Shown here: piece by piece, positions 25,401-33,860 of the stretch
Layout of the letters: each line of letters opens with the position of its first letter
Numbering within the stretch: the stretch's first letter is position 1
NCBI GenBank assembly: GCA_964215915.1
Contig: CAXPEB010000062.1
Location: forward strand, 1-64,000
Length of the DNA: 64,000 bases
Reading direction: 5' to 3'
From: UBA8524 sp964215915
GTDB taxonomy: Bacteria > Bacteroidota > Bacteroidia > UBA8524
Notes under the pieces: generated by a model
The model's database searches: none
What the model saw: the letters and a program-made list of their open reading frames with translations, nothing else
What the model was told of the DNA's origin: nothing
Position numbers and translations under genes: made by a program

Positions 25401-25633
25401 GTAATGATCAGCTTAACCCGGTATTTGCTCCGGTACTAACCGGGTTTACACGTTACAAGCTCCATATTTACGACCGTTGGGGAGAATCGTTGTTTCAATC
25501 GGAGAACATTCCCTGGGATGGAACTTACCAGGGAATAGAAGTGCCGGCAGGTTTGTATTTGTACCGTATCGATGTGACCAATGAAAGGGGCAACCGAAAC
25601 TTCTATACGGGATATGTTCATGTGATCCGCTGA
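22445..25633 (+). CDS. T9SS type B (gliding motility-associated) secreted protein
   Basis: 1062 aa. Signal peptide MRYGLILLLILGRFLPLAAQ. The first half has propeller-like repeats (FDRFGNFKWDR, FDSIGQVLWNFKL). The second half contains Ig/PKD-like modules, including ADAGTDTLICYGQSIRLST and a PKD near VADFAVSPDF. The final 85 residues IAIPNAFTPGNDQLNPVF..YDRWGESLFQS..WDGTYQGIEVPAGLYLY are a gliding-motility-associated C-terminal (type B) T9SS domain. It is likely exposed on the cell surface, where such proteins serve as adhesins. Codon usage seems somewhat more AT-rich than in the neighbours. Specific ligand unknown. Confidence 0.85.
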   Translation: MRYGLILLLILGRFLPLAAQSTEWLRVTNNPYFTGTDLDIIDSDNHYYTVDVYGQPGAGFMNRTWHLVKYAAWGDSLRQFELPYSVQDAEIRGSEIFLLSVIRGKRSFTYNGTTYSVDSARTSVFLFKLDTSLQLQRITPIVEQASFVSPIYPSLETYSGAGNELLLSLYFRDTLNVGGHRFLCNGVGEIGKAVWVMKDEPQVQIRWAHEYRLYLGTLNGEYLYGYDRVLSDGTARIFLGGKKGYYLDGNYVPAPRFRGIQDFDRNGNAGFRWHKEVDIMLDGYMEILSTGKLMFYFLLDQQSNIEIIPGIRSGTEYQWMTHVACFDRFGNFKWDRATDTLGLAHGDLKGYFGISGLKEKNGLIYGAMVCNQFNGSFGGFKVTNSTIGRPHQTRFVRFDSIGQVLWNFKLNEDVPSKMSFQIDEYANILLSIAFIDSFNLPDTQVFLPPGSNMNLAHAKLGSFAIYRGDVYAGPYCAGDTILIPFTIRGAFESGNEFIAELSDENGSFEQGVRELGRLTGNQSDTVKGLLPDFQVETSADYRIRLRSTAPPAQSFYRRDTLRLLVYSRDSADAGTDTLICYGQSIRLSTTGGSRWDWSPANVLNDSTLKRPIASPLKGTEFRIIISDSSGCGDTDTDYVYVDVRPPLSVDSLLTTPDTACIGQPVSVKAWYHGGDSSGYTFRWSSGNLELGDSNVLNYTTLYDTLLQFRLSDGCSSPADSLSHSITVRMPLSVSAATDSVCFTDSLRFTAAGVGGLTGQHRYTWYRDTVLLGEGNRFAYPADSVTYFRVRLEDGCTQLMAWDTVSGTPVPKAVIDIPQYQGCLPFMFTASLIPLNRMVYEADWQLGPYSDTGFSVRISVETKGNYPLSIVLNPGGVCEDTLYADSLVQVQAPPVADFAVSPDFLDTENPDFTIENRSSSGATSFMWLASDGSYSTLRTPQFVFQDTGWYRVELRAYSSFGCMDSTSQMIRIHDIYSIAIPNAFTPGNDQLNPVFAPVLTGFTRYKLHIYDRWGESLFQSENIPWDGTYQGIEVPAGLYLYRIDVTNERGNRNFYTGYVHVIR

Positions 25634-25707
25634 GATTCAGTCCCGCACAGGTAAGGGATATCCCGGTATTCAAAATTTTCTGTTAAATTTTCCCGTTATA
25701 CTACCGA

Positions 25708-26508
25708 ATGAACCGCTCCTTTCTCTTTTTTGCTCTCTTGTTTGCCGGCTTTGTTCTAAAAGCCCAGGACACCCTTCGCCACAAAGTATTTTATCCAACC
25801 GACGTTTTTATTCCGGACTCAGCCGAGCTGGACAGGCTGTACGGAGTATTACCCGATGGAAAGAAAGAGAAAATTCGGTCCATACGAATCATTGCGTCTT
25901 GCGACGATGTAGGCAGCGAGGCGTATAACCGCGATCTTTCCAGGAAACGGGCACAGACCATAGCCCTTGTTTTATCGGGGAAATACCCCGGGGTGAGTAC
26001 CGATGTAGAGTGGTTGGGAGAGCTGGAACTGGAGAGTGTAACTACCGATTCCGTTTCTGTTTCCGCCGCCCGTCAGAATAACCGGTGTACCCGGATCATA
26101 CTGGTTTACGGAAACAAGCCGGAATCTGCTAAAAAGGATCTGGCCACTATGGAAGTGGGGGATAAGCTGGTATTGGAGAACCTGCTGTTTGTAGGCGGTT
26201 ATGCCGTTTTGCTTCCTGAATCTTTCCCGGTGATGGATACCTTGCTGGCCGTCATGCAAAACAACCCAACCCTGCGGATTAATATCATCGGTCATGTTTG
26301 TTGTACACCCAACGCTCCCGACGGGTTGAATCTCGCTACCAATGAGATGAACCTCTCGGTGAAAAGAGCAGAGGCAGTGTATATGTACCTCGTCAAAAAC
26401 GGGATCAAAAGAGAGCGTCTTAGCTATGAAGGTCGCGGTGGCAGTGAGCCTTTGGGTAAGGGCGACAAATACGACCGTCGGGTGGAAATTGAGGTGAGAG
26501 GGAGGTAA
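25708..26508 (+). CDS. OmpA-like protein with two related domains
   Basis: 266 aa with signal peptide MNRSFLFFALLFAGFVLKAQ. The C-terminal half is an OmpA/MotB peptidoglycan-binding domain with NLSVKRAEAVYMYLVKNGI, RLSYEGRGGSEP and YDRRVEIEV. The N-terminal half has a second, diverged copy of the same pattern (SCDDVGSEAYNRDLSRKRAQTIALVL), so the protein appears to be two OmpA-like domains in a row without a beta-barrel. It probably sits in the periplasm bound to peptidoglycan. It lies 74 nt after the T9SS gene, but no functional link is shown. Confidence 0.8.
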   Translation: MNRSFLFFALLFAGFVLKAQDTLRHKVFYPTDVFIPDSAELDRLYGVLPDGKKEKIRSIRIIASCDDVGSEAYNRDLSRKRAQTIALVLSGKYPGVSTDVEWLGELELESVTTDSVSVSAARQNNRCTRIILVYGNKPESAKKDLATMEVGDKLVLENLLFVGGYAVLLPESFPVMDTLLAVMQNNPTLRINIIGHVCCTPNAPDGLNLATNEMNLSVKRAEAVYMYLVKNGIKRERLSYEGRGGSEPLGKGDKYDRRVEIEVRGR

Positions 26509-26603
26509 TGCTCCGTGTTGCCAGCCTGGAATTGACTTCCCCTGAACTGCTTCGGGAATCCTGAATCAGATAGTCCTATCTTTACCACATCCCAGCTCTC
26601 CGG

Positions 26604-27179
26604 ATGTACACACATAGGGAGGAAAATACGTCAGACAAGGCCCTTGTCGACCGCCTTAAATCGGGCGACGAACATGCTTATTATGTCCTGTTCGATCGTT
26701 ACTGGGAACAGCTGTATGTATTGGCTAAAAGCCTCCTGAACGACAGTGAACTTTCCAAAGACATTGTTCAGGATGTTTGGCTCAGCCTCTGGGAACGCAG
26801 AAAGGAAATTCTCAACACCAATATCCGGGCATACCTGATCCAGGCAGTTAAATTCAAAGTATACAAGGAATGGCGGGATGGCAAACTTACCGACGAACAC
26901 GAAGCCTACCTCGAATCCATACCTGCGTCTGATTCCATAGAGGAAATGCTTCACAAGGAGGAGCTTCAACAGCATATACAGGCCTGGGTGGAAGAATTAC
27001 CTGACAAGTGCGGGGAAGTATTCCGGCTAAGCCGTTTCGAGCACCTCTCTAACCAGGAGATCGCAGAAAGACTTAACCTTTCACAACGCACCGTGGAAAC
27101 CCACATCTCCAATGCCCTGAAATTCCTCCGCAAAAAAATGAAAATACTGATCCTGTTACTTCCGGGTTTCCTGTCTTGA
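26604..27179 (+). CDS. ECF-type RNA polymerase sigma factor
   Basis: 191 aa. Region 2 (residues 10-90) includes DEHAYYVLFDRYWEQLYVLA and the promoter-melting helix DIVQDVWLSLWERRKEI. Region 4 (130-185) has LPDKCGEVFRLSRFEHLSNQEIAERLNLSQRTVETHISNALKFLRKK, a clear helix-turn-helix. It is the Bacteroidota group that works with FecR anti-sigma factors. A FecR gene begins 105 nt downstream and a TonB receptor follows. A TATCTTTA -7-like sequence lies at 26577-26584. Confidence 0.93.
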   Translation: MYTHREENTSDKALVDRLKSGDEHAYYVLFDRYWEQLYVLAKSLLNDSELSKDIVQDVWLSLWERRKEILNTNIRAYLIQAVKFKVYKEWRDGKLTDEHEAYLESIPASDSIEEMLHKEELQQHIQAWVEELPDKCGEVFRLSRFEHLSNQEIAERLNLSQRTVETHISNALKFLRKKMKILILLLPGFLS

Positions 27180-27202
27180 CAGAGGACCCTTTGTGTCTGC
27201 AC

Positions 27203-27225
27203 AAAAAAAAAAATCGATTTTTTTT
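27203..27225 (+). repeat. A11-TCGA-T8 palindrome between sigma and anti-sigma genes
   Basis: Eleven A, TCGA, then eight T form an almost perfect A:T palindrome in the 104-nt gap between the sigma factor and FecR genes. It could form a weak hairpin in RNA ending in a T run, so it might be an attenuator or a simple terminator. It is the longest homopolymer pair in the window. Confidence 0.6.
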
Positions 27226-27283
27226 CTTTTCCCTTACGTGTGCCGATCGCTTTCGGGTATTCTAAGGAATATCACCCGGAACG

Positions 27284-28210
27284 ATGACAAAGGAAGAATT
27301 TCGTTTACTGTTAGATAAAAAGCTGCAGGGGCAGTGTACGGAAGAGGAACTCAGGCTGATTGAAAGTGTCAGCGAGCATTTCCTGCAACAGAATCAAGAG
27401 GCGGTATTTTCCTCCGAAGAAGAGAAACAGGCCGTTTACCACGACTTGCGAAAACGGGTACAGTTGCCACGAAGCTACCGTATCCCGGTATTCCGCATTG
27501 CCGCCTCCCTGGTCATTTTACTGGGTATCGGGTTCCTGATCCGGTATGCGGTCAATATCCCGGAATTAAAGACACTGGCCACTTCAACCGGTGAACAACG
27601 GGAGATCACGCTGAGCGACGGCACCCGGGTGAAGCTCGGTGCCGAAAGTATACTCAAATACCCCGAAGCATTTGATGGGAGCAGCCGGAGGGTGGAACTT
27701 ACCGGTCAGGCTTACTTTGAGGTAACCCATAACCCCGACAAACCTTTTACAGTAAGTTCCAGGGGAGTGGAAACCCGGGTGTTGGGAACCTCTTTTGACG
27801 TCAATGCCTACCCGGAGGATTCCCTGATCGCTATTTCCCTGGTGGAAGGATCGGTCAGGGTAAGAAAAAAGGACCATACTGCCATGCTGAAGCCCGGTCA
27901 GCAAGCCCGCTTCAAACCGGGTGTGCCGGAGGCAGAGGTTAGCGAATTCGAAGCGGAGCACATCCTGGCATGGACGCATAATCAGCTAGATTTTCAGCGC
28001 AGCTCCTTTGAACAAATAGCCCGCACCTTGAAGCGGCAATACGGAATCACCATTGGGTTTGATGATCCGCAAATTGCCGGATATACGGTTAGCGGTCGCT
28101 TTGAAGATGCCGACCCGGAAACGGTGCTTCGTGCCATCACCCGCGCCCGGCAGCTGGAGTACCGGAAAACCGGTGAGAACGCTTACCTCATCATTCAACC
28201 CGCTCAATAA
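27284..28210 (+). CDS. FecR-type anti-sigma factor
   Basis: 308 aa. The N-terminal cytoplasmic part (residues 1-60) binds the sigma factor, one membrane helix follows (VFRIAASLVILLGIGFLIRYAV, about 66-87), and the periplasmic part has the FecR domain (TSTGEQREITLSDGTRVKLGAESILKYP, RRVELTGQAYFEVTHNPDKPF, VLGTSFDVNAYP). The last 70 residues, with LDFQRSSFEQIARTLKRQYGITIGF, form the STN-like DUF4974 domain. It would hold the ECF sigma factor inactive until the TonB receptor downstream signals. Gene order sigma-FecR-receptor supports this. Confidence 0.93.
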   Translation: MTKEEFRLLLDKKLQGQCTEEELRLIESVSEHFLQQNQEAVFSSEEEKQAVYHDLRKRVQLPRSYRIPVFRIAASLVILLGIGFLIRYAVNIPELKTLATSTGEQREITLSDGTRVKLGAESILKYPEAFDGSSRRVELTGQAYFEVTHNPDKPFTVSSRGVETRVLGTSFDVNAYPEDSLIAISLVEGSVRVRKKDHTAMLKPGQQARFKPGVPEAEVSEFEAEHILAWTHNQLDFQRSSFEQIARTLKRQYGITIGFDDPQIAGYTVSGRFEDADPETVLRAITRARQLEYRKTGENAYLIIQPAQ

Positions 28211-28254
28211 GTACATAATCCATCCATAAAACAACACGGAAACCCACAGATTCA

Positions 28255-30849
28255 ATGAAAAGCAAGGCATTTTTCGCTTTACTGGTTATTCTCCTATTAT
28301 CCGTCCCGGCATCCCGGGCACAATCCATAACCCTGACTGCGGCCGACAGTACCCTCGGTTTGGTTTTTTCAGCTATAGAAAAACAATCCTCCCGGAGTTT
28401 TACCCTCTCCGAAGACCATATTAACCTGAATATGCCGGTGGAGTTCGCCCCGGCAACCTATGAATTGGAAGAACTGCTTCAGAAACTGGCTGCGGCCTGC
28501 AAAATCCGTTTTGAGCAAGTTGACGGCACCCTGGTGGTACTGCCGGCCAGGAAAACAGAAGCCGATCAGCTTCAGAAACTAACCGGTAAAGTAATCGATC
28601 GGGAAACACGGCAGCCTCTGGAAGGGGCCTTTATCGTGGAAGGGAAGCAGCAGCAGGTCTGGACGATCTCTGCAGCCGACGGTTCCTTTGAGATGCAGCT
28701 GCCCACTGGCAGGCCTGTATTGGTGGTCAGTTTTGTGGGGTATGAAACGCGTACTATTCCCTTGCTGCTTACCACGGGGCATCAGCCTTACCTGGAGGTG
28801 GCAATGGAAGCCTCCACCTTTCAGATAGCCGAGGTGGAGATACGCGCAGACTTTGAAAAAGATAAGCCCGTTAATCCGGCTATCTACACCAGCGGAAGGA
28901 GTTTTTCGCTGGATGAAGCCTACCGCTATGCCGGTACCCTGGGTGATCCGGCCCGGATGGTACGAAGCTATGCCGGGGTGGTTCCCGAGCGCGATGACCG
29001 TAACGATATCGTTATCCGGGGCAATTCACCCACCGGACTGCTCTGGAGGCTGGATGGAATCGAAATCCCCAATCCCAACCATTACGGGGGAATCGGGCTG
29101 ACGGGTAATACCATCACGCTTCTGAATATCAATCTCCTCGATAACTCCGATTTTCTGACGGGTGCCTTTCCTTCTTCCTATGGAAATGCCACCGCCGGGG
29201 TATTCGATCTGCATTTGCGCAGACCTAACCCCAATAATTACCAGTTTTGGTTTCAAACCGGCTGGAACGGTCTGGAAGCCGGGGCGGAGGGCCCTCTCAG
29301 CAAAAAGAAGAACCCGGCCAGCTTCATGGCCGTTTACCGTTATTCCTTTGTGGACGCCATGTCGGCATTGGGTATCGATTTCGGGGTGAACCCGAAATAC
29401 CAGGATTTCACCACCAAAGTGGATATCCCTGTTTCTGATAAGCTGGACCTGTCTTTTATCGGCATAGCCAGCACCAGCTATATTGACCTGGATGACCGGG
29501 AGCAGGAAGAAGAGCGGACTCCGGCTACCCCATACGGTTTCCATTCACGCGTGGGGTCCGACCTCTATCTGGGTGGGCTGAACGGAATGTACCGCATCAA
29601 CCGGAAAAGCTACCTCAAAAGCGGGGTATCCGTGCTGCGGAACAATATCCGGACGCATATCGATACGTTCAGCCTGGAAAGCGGTGACAGCCGGCAGATA
29701 TTCCGGGAAGGCTCTGGGGAAACCAAGTATTCCCTTTTTACTGATTACACCTTGCGAACCAGTGGCCGGAATATGGTACGAGCCGGTATTCGTTGGGATA
29801 GCTATGCTATTGGTTATGATGAAGAAGGTTTGCTGGAAGACGGAAGTTTCGGAACTTATGTGAATGCCGAAGGCTGGCTCAACCTGCTTCGGGTTTATGC
29901 GGAAGACGAGTACATTTTTAATGAAAGATGGCGGGCAAGGCTTGGCGTTCATGGCCAGTACCTGTTCTACAATGCCTCCTTTTCCCTGGAGCCGCGGGCG
30001 GCACTGCGTTATGCGCTGAACCGGAAACAGCAAATTTCGCTTTCCTATGGACTGCATAACCAGATGCAGCCCCGGACGGTCTATTTTGTGGAAACACATA
30101 CTCCCGGTGGACCGGTCCTTACGAATAAGAACCTGGGATTTACCCGTTCACAGCATGTGGTTTTAGGTTATGACTATTCTGTTAGCAAAGATTTCCGGCT
30201 GAAGGCCGAGGGCTATTACCAGCGTTTGTCCGGTGTGCCGGTTAAGGAAGACCCGAATTCCGATTTTTCATTGATCAATGTGGGTGCCGATTTCTATATC
30301 CCCAACGAAGACAGCCTGGTGAACGGGGGGGAGGGCCGGAATTACGGTGTGGAGCTTACCCTGGAGAAATTCCTGTCGAAAGGCTACTACTTCATGCTGA
30401 ACGGTACGGTATACCAAAGCCAGTTCCGGTCGCACGGTACGGAGTGGCACAATACGGTGTTCAACCTCGGTTACATGTGGAATGCCCTGGCTGGTTACGA
30501 GTATTGGTTCAATACACGTTTTGCCCTGGGCGCCGACTTACGGGCGACGCAGGCCGGGGGCAAACCCTATACCCCGGTGAACGAGGCTGCATCCATCCTG
30601 GAAGGAGAAGTGGTTTATGATCGGGACAACGTTTACAGCGAACGGCTTCCTGCTTATTTTCGGATGGACCTGCGGATTTACTACCGTATCAATTACCGGA
30701 AATTTTATTCGGAGTTTGCCGTGGATTTTCAGAACCTGACCGGCCGGCAGAATATTTACCAGCGGGAATTCATCCCGGAAACCGGCCGTTACAACACCTT
30801 TTACCATACCGGCTTCTTTGTGATGCCCACGTTTAAGGTGCAGTTTTAA
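28255..30849 (+). CDS. TonB-dependent receptor with STN and CarboxypepD_reg-like domains
   Basis: 864 aa. Signal peptide MKSKAFFALLVILLLSVPASRAQ; an STN (secretin/TonB N-terminal) domain at about 25-110, used for signalling to FecR; a CarboxypepD-regulatory-like domain from KLTGKVIDRETRQPLEGAF to about 200; a plug with DIVIRGNSPTGLLWRLDGIEIPNPNHYG; and a C-terminal outer-membrane barrel ending in FKVQF. It begins 44 nt after fecR. There is no SusD-like partner, so it is not a glycan SusCD pair; an iron-complex or other small ligand is possible but not shown. Part of an ECF/FecR trans-envelope signalling module. Confidence 0.9.
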   Translation: MKSKAFFALLVILLLSVPASRAQSITLTAADSTLGLVFSAIEKQSSRSFTLSEDHINLNMPVEFAPATYELEELLQKLAAACKIRFEQVDGTLVVLPARKTEADQLQKLTGKVIDRETRQPLEGAFIVEGKQQQVWTISAADGSFEMQLPTGRPVLVVSFVGYETRTIPLLLTTGHQPYLEVAMEASTFQIAEVEIRADFEKDKPVNPAIYTSGRSFSLDEAYRYAGTLGDPARMVRSYAGVVPERDDRNDIVIRGNSPTGLLWRLDGIEIPNPNHYGGIGLTGNTITLLNINLLDNSDFLTGAFPSSYGNATAGVFDLHLRRPNPNNYQFWFQTGWNGLEAGAEGPLSKKKNPASFMAVYRYSFVDAMSALGIDFGVNPKYQDFTTKVDIPVSDKLDLSFIGIASTSYIDLDDREQEEERTPATPYGFHSRVGSDLYLGGLNGMYRINRKSYLKSGVSVLRNNIRTHIDTFSLESGDSRQIFREGSGETKYSLFTDYTLRTSGRNMVRAGIRWDSYAIGYDEEGLLEDGSFGTYVNAEGWLNLLRVYAEDEYIFNERWRARLGVHGQYLFYNASFSLEPRAALRYALNRKQQISLSYGLHNQMQPRTVYFVETHTPGGPVLTNKNLGFTRSQHVVLGYDYSVSKDFRLKAEGYYQRLSGVPVKEDPNSDFSLINVGADFYIPNEDSLVNGGEGRNYGVELTLEKFLSKGYYFMLNGTVYQSQFRSHGTEWHNTVFNLGYMWNALAGYEYWFNTRFALGADLRATQAGGKPYTPVNEAASILEGEVVYDRDNVYSERLPAYFRMDLRIYYRINYRKFYSEFAVDFQNLTGRQNIYQREFIPETGRYNTFYHTGFFVMPTFKVQF

Positions 30850-30874
30850 CAGGTATAAAAGGAAACTATACAGT

Positions 30875-30909
30875 GGCGTGGATGAACCTGAGGAGTCATT
30901 CACGCCTTT
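30875..30909 (+). terminator. Possible terminator after the TonB receptor
   Basis: An 11-bp stem (30875-30885 with 30896-30906, including one G-U pair) and a 10-nt loop is followed by a short TTT. The T run is weak, so this is only a candidate. Confidence 0.4.
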
Positions 30910-30962
30910 CCTGACATTCCTCATAGTTTCTCTGCTAACATCCTGACATCTTTGTACTTCCG

Positions 30963-31775
30963 ATGTCGGATTGTAAGAATTGTAAGACCCTTCGGTTTCC
31001 TGTTTCCGTATGGATGATGGGCTTCATCCTGCTGATTTCGTCTTGCACATTGATCCGTATAGAGGTAAGCGATCTTCGTGATCCTTTACCCCGAAGCGTT
31101 GCCCTTTCCGAAAACACCGTGCTTACTACCTGGGGAGCTATCCGGGTGAGTAAATCCGATTTTTTCCCGGCTAGCTTCCGGATCAGGTCCGGAGAAAAAG
31201 TGATCTACCTTGATCCGGTGGAAACGGATACCACGGAAAAAGCCGACTATATCCTGATCACCCATTCCCACCCGGACCATTTTTCTCCTTCCACCATTCG
31301 GGGCCTGGTGAAAAAGGAAACAGTGATTTTTGGTCCTGAATCCGTAACCAAGCGCTTGTCACGTTACGGGTATGCCGTTTGGGAAGTTGCGCCGGGGGAT
31401 ACGGTCAGGCTGGATGCTTGGTCCGCTGTGGCCGTGCCGGCATACAGTTTCTCCCGCGTTTTTCTTTGGGTGAAAGCGCATCCGGCGAAAAAATACAATG
31501 TGGGATATGTGTTAACGCTGAACGACAGCCTGCGGATTTATCATGCCGGTGATACGGAACGAATCCCGGAAATGGATATCCTTACGGATATTGATGTAGC
31601 CCTGATCCCGATTGGCAACGATAAACTGACCATGGATGCGGAGACAGCCGCCGCCCTGGTAAATCAACTTCGTCCGGGACTTACAATTCCCATGCATTAC
31701 GAATTGAACAAAGGCCATCTTACCCGGTTCCGGGAAGCGGTGGACTCCACCCTGCAAATTGAAACGCTACGATGA
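30963..31775 (+). CDS. Metallo-beta-lactamase-fold lipoprotein (UlaG-like)
   Basis: 270 aa. A lipoprotein signal MSDCKNCK..WMMGFILLISSC puts the lipidated Cys at 28. The MBL metal motif is THSHPDHFS with His101, His103, Asp105 and His106; the second His in YHAGDTERIPEM and the C-terminal HY in IPMHYELNKGHL complete the UlaG/UPF0173 type. These are broadly metal-dependent hydrolases, and here it would act in the periplasm. The start is preceded by CATCTTTG, a near-consensus -7 element, 8 nt upstream. Overlaps the next gene by 4 nt. Substrate unknown. Confidence 0.8.
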   Translation: MSDCKNCKTLRFPVSVWMMGFILLISSCTLIRIEVSDLRDPLPRSVALSENTVLTTWGAIRVSKSDFFPASFRIRSGEKVIYLDPVETDTTEKADYILITHSHPDHFSPSTIRGLVKKETVIFGPESVTKRLSRYGYAVWEVAPGDTVRLDAWSAVAVPAYSFSRVFLWVKAHPAKKYNVGYVLTLNDSLRIYHAGDTERIPEMDILTDIDVALIPIGNDKLTMDAETAAALVNQLRPGLTIPMHYELNKGHLTRFREAVDSTLQIETLR

Positions 31776-32194
31776 AACTAAGATCCCTAAGAATACTGTC
31801 CATTTGTCTCCTGCTGGTTCTGGGCATCTCTGCCCTGGCAGGTGGTTGGGGCCTGATTGCAGATCCCAGCGGCAGCGATATCCGCATTCCCCTGGAGCTG
31901 CTGGAAAATACTCCTTTCGATGATTACCGGATACCGGGCATCATTCTCCTGGTGTTGAACGGGTTGCTTAGTCTGCTGTTTGCCGCACTGGTTATTCGAA
32001 AAGTAAAGCGGTACCATCTCCTGGTATTCATACAGGGAGATATTCTCTTCCTTTGGCTTTGTACTCAATTGATCATGAACAAGGACTTTTTCTATCCCCT
32101 CATGCACCTGCCCTACTTTTTGCTGGCACTGGCATTGATCCTGCTCGGCGCTTTAATGGGCCGGGAAGAAGTCAGGGTTCATAAGTCGCTTTAG
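31772..32194 (+). CDS. Four-helix membrane protein of unknown function
   Basis: 140 aa. Not recognised. Four hydrophobic segments are visible at about residues 8-28, 53-75, 82-100 and 108-130, with a charged loop KVKRYH between the second and third. The start codon overlaps the stop codon of the lipoprotein gene in ATGA, so the two are translationally coupled and may work together at the membrane. It ends 20 nt before the convergent lysS gene. Confidence 0.6.
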   Translation: MKLRSLRILSICLLLVLGISALAGGWGLIADPSGSDIRIPLELLENTPFDDYRIPGIILLVLNGLLSLLFAALVIRKVKRYHLLVFIQGDILFLWLCTQLIMNKDFFYPLMHLPYFLLALALILLGALMGREEVRVHKSL

Positions 32195-32214
32195 TAAGGA
32201 ACAACAAGCGGGAA

Positions 32215-33735
32215 TCAGTCCATCACTTCCGGGCGCATCTGCGGGAAAAGCAGCACTTCCTGGATGGAGGCGTTGTTGGTCAGCATCATCACGAGGCGGT
32301 CTACCCCGATTCCCATTCCGGATGTAGGCGGCATGCCGTATTCCAGCGCCCGAAGGAAATCCTGGTCGATGAACATGGCCTCGTCGTCGCCACGATCCAT
32401 CAGTTTCAGCTGCTCTTCGAAGCGTGCACGCTGGTCAATAGGATCATTGAGTTCCGAGTAGGCATTGGCGATCTCCTTGCCATTAATCATCAGCTCAAAA
32501 CGTTCGGTGAGCTCCGGGTTATCACGGTGCCGCTTGCAAAGAGGAGACATCTCAATGGGGTAATCGGTAATGAAGGTGGGCTGTATGAAGTTCTTCTCGC
32601 ATTTTTCTCCGAAAATCTCGTCGATCAGCTTGCCTTTGCCCATGCTTTTATCCGTATGGATGCCCAGCTCCTTGCATACTCCCCGCAGCGCTTCTTCATC
32701 CATACCTGAAATATCGTAACCGGTATATTCCCGGATAGCGTCGTACATGGTCACCCTTGGGAAAGGACGTTTGAAATCGATGACCTGGTCCCCGAGTTGT
32801 ACCTTGGTTTCTCCGTTATTAACCTTGGTCACCACATATTCCAGCATGGCCTCGGTATAGTCCATCATCCAGTTGTAATCTTTGTAGGCTACATAAATCT
32901 CCATCACCGTGAACTCCGGATTATGGGTACGGTCCATGCCTTCGTTCCGGAAGTTCCTGGAGAATTCATACACGCCATCAAACCCACCTACGATCAACCT
33001 TTTGAGGTAAAGCTCATTGGCGATACGGAGGTACAGCGGCATGTCCAGGGCATTGTGGTGCGTCACGAAGGGACGGGCAGCAGCTCCTCCCGGTATGGAT
33101 TGCAGCACTGGGGTGTCAACCTCCAGGTAGCCGCTGTTATTGAAGAATTCACGCATGGCATTGATGATCTGCGTGCGTTTCACGAAAGTGCCTTTCACTT
33201 TTTCGTTCACGATGAGGTCGACATACCGCTGACGGAACCGCTGTTCCGGGTCGGCAAAGGCATCGTGTACGTTTCCTTCGGCATCGGTTTTTACTACCGG
33301 GAGCGGTCTCAGGGCTTTGCTCAGCAGGGTGAGTCCGGTTACATGGATAGAGATCTCACCTACCTGGGTAGTGAATACATAACCGGTTACCCCGATAAAA
33401 TCACCCATGTCGAGCAATTTTTTCCAAACGGTATTGTACAGGGTTTTGTCTTCATCCGGGCAGATTTCATCCCGGTTCACATAGATCTGTATCCGGCCGG
33501 TATGGTCCTTCAATTCTCCGAAGGAAGCTTTTCCCATGATCCGCTGGCTCATCAGTCTGCCGGCAATACTGATGTTCTTATAATCCAGTTTGTTGCGTTC
33601 GTAGTTTTCCTTGATATCCGCTGCTGTCACGTTCACGTTAAACAAATCGGCCGGGTAAGGCTCAATGCCCAGGTCCCGCAACTGTTGCAGTTTTTCTCTT
33701 CGCTGTACTTCCTGTTCGGATAATTCGTGCGCCAT
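32215..33735 (-). CDS. lysS: Lysyl-tRNA synthetase, class II
   Basis: 506 aa from the ATG at 33735; a longer in-frame reading to 33801 is rejected because MAHELSEQEVQRREKLQQLRDLGIEPYP is the normal start and a TATCTTCG element lies 14 nt upstream. The anticodon-binding OB domain (residues 50-160) includes GRLMSQRIMGKASFGEL. Class II motifs follow: motif 1 LEVDTPVLQSIPGGAAARPF, motif 2 EFSRNFRNEGMDRTHNPEFT and motif 3 GMGIGVDRLVMML. Full length. It is a single gene. Confidence 0.97.
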   Translation of the reverse strand: MAHELSEQEVQRREKLQQLRDLGIEPYPADLFNVNVTAADIKENYERNKLDYKNISIAGRLMSQRIMGKASFGELKDHTGRIQIYVNRDEICPDEDKTLYNTVWKKLLDMGDFIGVTGYVFTTQVGEISIHVTGLTLLSKALRPLPVVKTDAEGNVHDAFADPEQRFRQRYVDLIVNEKVKGTFVKRTQIINAMREFFNNSGYLEVDTPVLQSIPGGAAARPFVTHHNALDMPLYLRIANELYLKRLIVGGFDGVYEFSRNFRNEGMDRTHNPEFTVMEIYVAYKDYNWMMDYTEAMLEYVVTKVNNGETKVQLGDQVIDFKRPFPRVTMYDAIREYTGYDISGMDEEALRGVCKELGIHTDKSMGKGKLIDEIFGEKCEKNFIQPTFITDYPIEMSPLCKRHRDNPELTERFELMINGKEIANAYSELNDPIDQRARFEEQLKLMDRGDDEAMFIDQDFLRALEYGMPPTSGMGIGVDRLVMMLTNNASIQEVLLFPQMRPEVMD

Positions 33736-33749
33736 GGTAAAAATTTGCG

Positions 33750-33757
33750 CGAAGATA
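33750..33757 (-). promoter_or_regulatory. -7 element of lysS
   Basis: On the minus strand TATCTTCG (TAnnTTTG with one mismatch), 14 nt upstream of the lysS ATG. Confidence 0.45.
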
Positions 33758-33847
33758 AAGGCTTCGGTATGAAAAATTGTTCTTCTGTAATACGGAAACA
33801 ACTTATTGCGAAGAAATGTGGTCTAGCTATTAGTTGAGCAGAATCCT

Positions 33848-33855
33848 TAATTTTG
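33848..33855 (+). promoter_or_regulatory. -7 element of the SBBP/PKD protein gene
   Basis: TAATTTTG, a perfect TAnnTTTG match, ends 5 nt before the ATG at 33861, implying a leaderless mRNA. The promoter of lysS diverges from this gap. Confidence 0.5.
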
Positions 33856-33860
33856 ATTTG

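Noticed and set aside
32797..33723. 308-codon plus-strand open frame inside lysS
   Set aside because: It is the complement of conserved lysyl-tRNA synthetase motifs and has no own domain or start signal.
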